5,733 bases of DNA from an uncultured Chlamydiae bacterium. GTDB lineage: Bacteria; Chlamydiota; Chlamydiia; Chlamydiales; SM23-39. Positions 4,952 to 5,733 of this stretch are shown in pieces (within the stretch, counting starts at the first letter, position 1; each line of letters opens with the position of its first letter). The stretch covers positions 1-5,733 of the forward strand of contig CAISYW010000048.1 in assembly GCA_903889795.1 (NCBI GenBank). Reading direction: 5' to 3'. The notes under the pieces were generated by a model. It did not search any database, had not been told where the DNA came from, and worked only from the letters and a program-made list of their open reading frames with translations. The position numbers were made by a program, and so were the translations under genes.

Positions 4952-5733
4952 GCGACATATTAATTACTCTTCCCAAGCTAGGCGAAAGCATTGTGAGCGC
5001 CACCATTATTCAATGGTTCAAAAAGGTTGGCGATATCGTTGCTCTGGATGAGCCGTTATTGGAAGTTTCGACTGACAAAGTCAACAGTGAAATTCCATCG
5101 CCGGCGGCCGGGGTATTACAAGAAATTATTGCCACGGCTTCCCAAGAAGTGCAGGTGGGAGAAACTCTGGCGATTCTCTCAACAACGGCACATAAAAAAA
5201 GCCTTGAGCCAACTTTAAAGGCAGCGGCATTGCCTTCAGGAACAGCGAATGAAGATTTGCTGACGCCCGCAGTGCTCAGACTTGTAAAAGAGAAGGGGAT
5301 TGATCTGTCTGAAATTGACCGCATTCCGCGAACGGGTCATGGCGGCCGGCTGACGAAGAAAGATATCGAAGCCTATTCCTCATCGGAACCGCACCAGAAG
5401 AGCTCATCTAAAGAGTCTTGCGAGCGAGTAAAGATGACGCCGATGCGTAAGGCGATCGCAGAGAATATGGTTCGCTCTTTTTATGAAGCGCCGCATGCAT
5501 CTCTCATTACAGAGATTGATGTGACAGGCGTTGTCAATCTCATTAAAGAGCAAAAAGAGAGCTTTCTGAAGCAGACGGGCGTCAAGCTCACTGTCACGAG
5601 CTTTGTGGCGCGTGCGATCGGACGTGCTGTGGCAGCTTATCCGCTTATTAATTCTTCATTGGAAAGCGACACGATTGTGATGAAACATTTCGTCAATTTG
5701 GGTGTGGCTGTCAGTGTTGATCAGGGGGTCATG
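4948..5733 (+). CDS. lipoyl-dependent 2-oxoacid dehydrogenase E2 acyltransferase (N-terminal part, cut by window edge)
   Basis: Core subunit of a 2-oxoacid dehydrogenase complex; its lipoyl arm carries the acyl group from E1 and passes it to CoA. Of about 400-430 residues usual for the family, 262 are visible. Domains: lipoyl domain 1-79 with the lipoylated lysine at Lys44 in STDKVNSEIPSP; short linker; E1/E3-binding domain about 103-141 (LLTPAVLRLV to GGRLTKKDI); a Ser-rich linker 142-158; and the start of the catalytic domain from 159 (RVKMTPMRKAIAENM). The catalytic His/Asp motif near the C-terminus is beyond the window. Only one lipoyl domain is present, and the DKVN motif is like that of branched-chain and generic E2s, so pyruvate, 2-oxoglutarate or branched-chain substrate cannot be decided. 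The ATG overlaps the lpxK stop (ATGA), and AGAGG ends 3 nt before it, so coupled translation is likely. Confidence 0.93.
   Translation, partial: MSDILITLPKLGESIVSATIIQWFKKVGDIVALDEPLLEVSTDKVNSEIPSPAAGVLQEIIATASQEVQVGETLAILSTTAHKKSLEPTLKAAALPSGTANEDLLTPAVLRLVKEKGIDLSEIDRIPRTGHGGRLTKKDIEAYSSSEPHQKSSSKESCERVKMTPMRKAIAENMVRSFYEAPHASLITEIDVTGVVNLIKEQKESFLKQTGVKLTVTSFVARAIGRAVAAYPLINSSLESDTIVMKHFVNLGVAVSVDQGVM

Overview
The window is a compact piece of a Gram-negative bacterial chromosome. It carries five well-recognised genes plus one partial gene at each edge, separated by one AT-rich control region. GmhA (heptose branch of LPS) and LpxK (lipid A 4'-kinase) side by side imply a cell with LPS. The genes look about half GC and the control region is near 30% GC. 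The gene mix would suit an environmental chlamydia (Parachlamydiales) or another deep-branching Gram-negative, but that placement is an impression from the proteins, not something proven here. No mobile element, CRISPR array, rRNA or tRNA is visible.

Layout. (1) 1-1464, minus strand: the N-terminal 488 residues of acetyl-CoA synthetase (acs), cut by the left edge. (2) 1465-1871: a divergent control region. It holds a putative acs promoter on the minus strand and, on the plus strand, two candidate promoters for the cold-shock gene, a long imperfect hairpin (1740-1791) and a 15-codon leader ORF (1793-1840). The Shine-Dalgarno sequence of that ORF lies in the 3' arm of the hairpin. (3) 1872-2081: a CspA-type cold-shock protein, closed by a clear intrinsic terminator at 2088-2125. 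(4) 2156-5733: a tight plus-strand series of a U32-family protein, gmhA, lpxK and a lipoyl-dependent 2-oxoacid dehydrogenase E2 gene. The genes overlap by 16, about 50 and 4 nt, and the E2 gene runs off the right edge.

How the genes fit together. gmhA makes the heptose-phosphate precursor for LPS inner core and lpxK finishes the phosphorylation of lipid A, so the middle of the operon is envelope biogenesis. The U32 protein has the cysteine spacing of the Fe-S tRNA/rRNA hydroxylase or UbiU/UbiV type. The E2 protein belongs to central carbon metabolism, as does acs across the control region: both deal with acyl-CoA. The co-transcribed series therefore looks like a mixed housekeeping operon rather than a single pathway.

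The least ordinary items are the structured, possibly two-promoter leader of the cold-shock gene, whose leader ORF begins with codons resembling the start of the cold-shock gene itself, and a strong excess of the palindrome CGATCG, including three copies of the octamer GCGATCGC. No previously undescribed multi-gene system is evident; the genes themselves are conventional.
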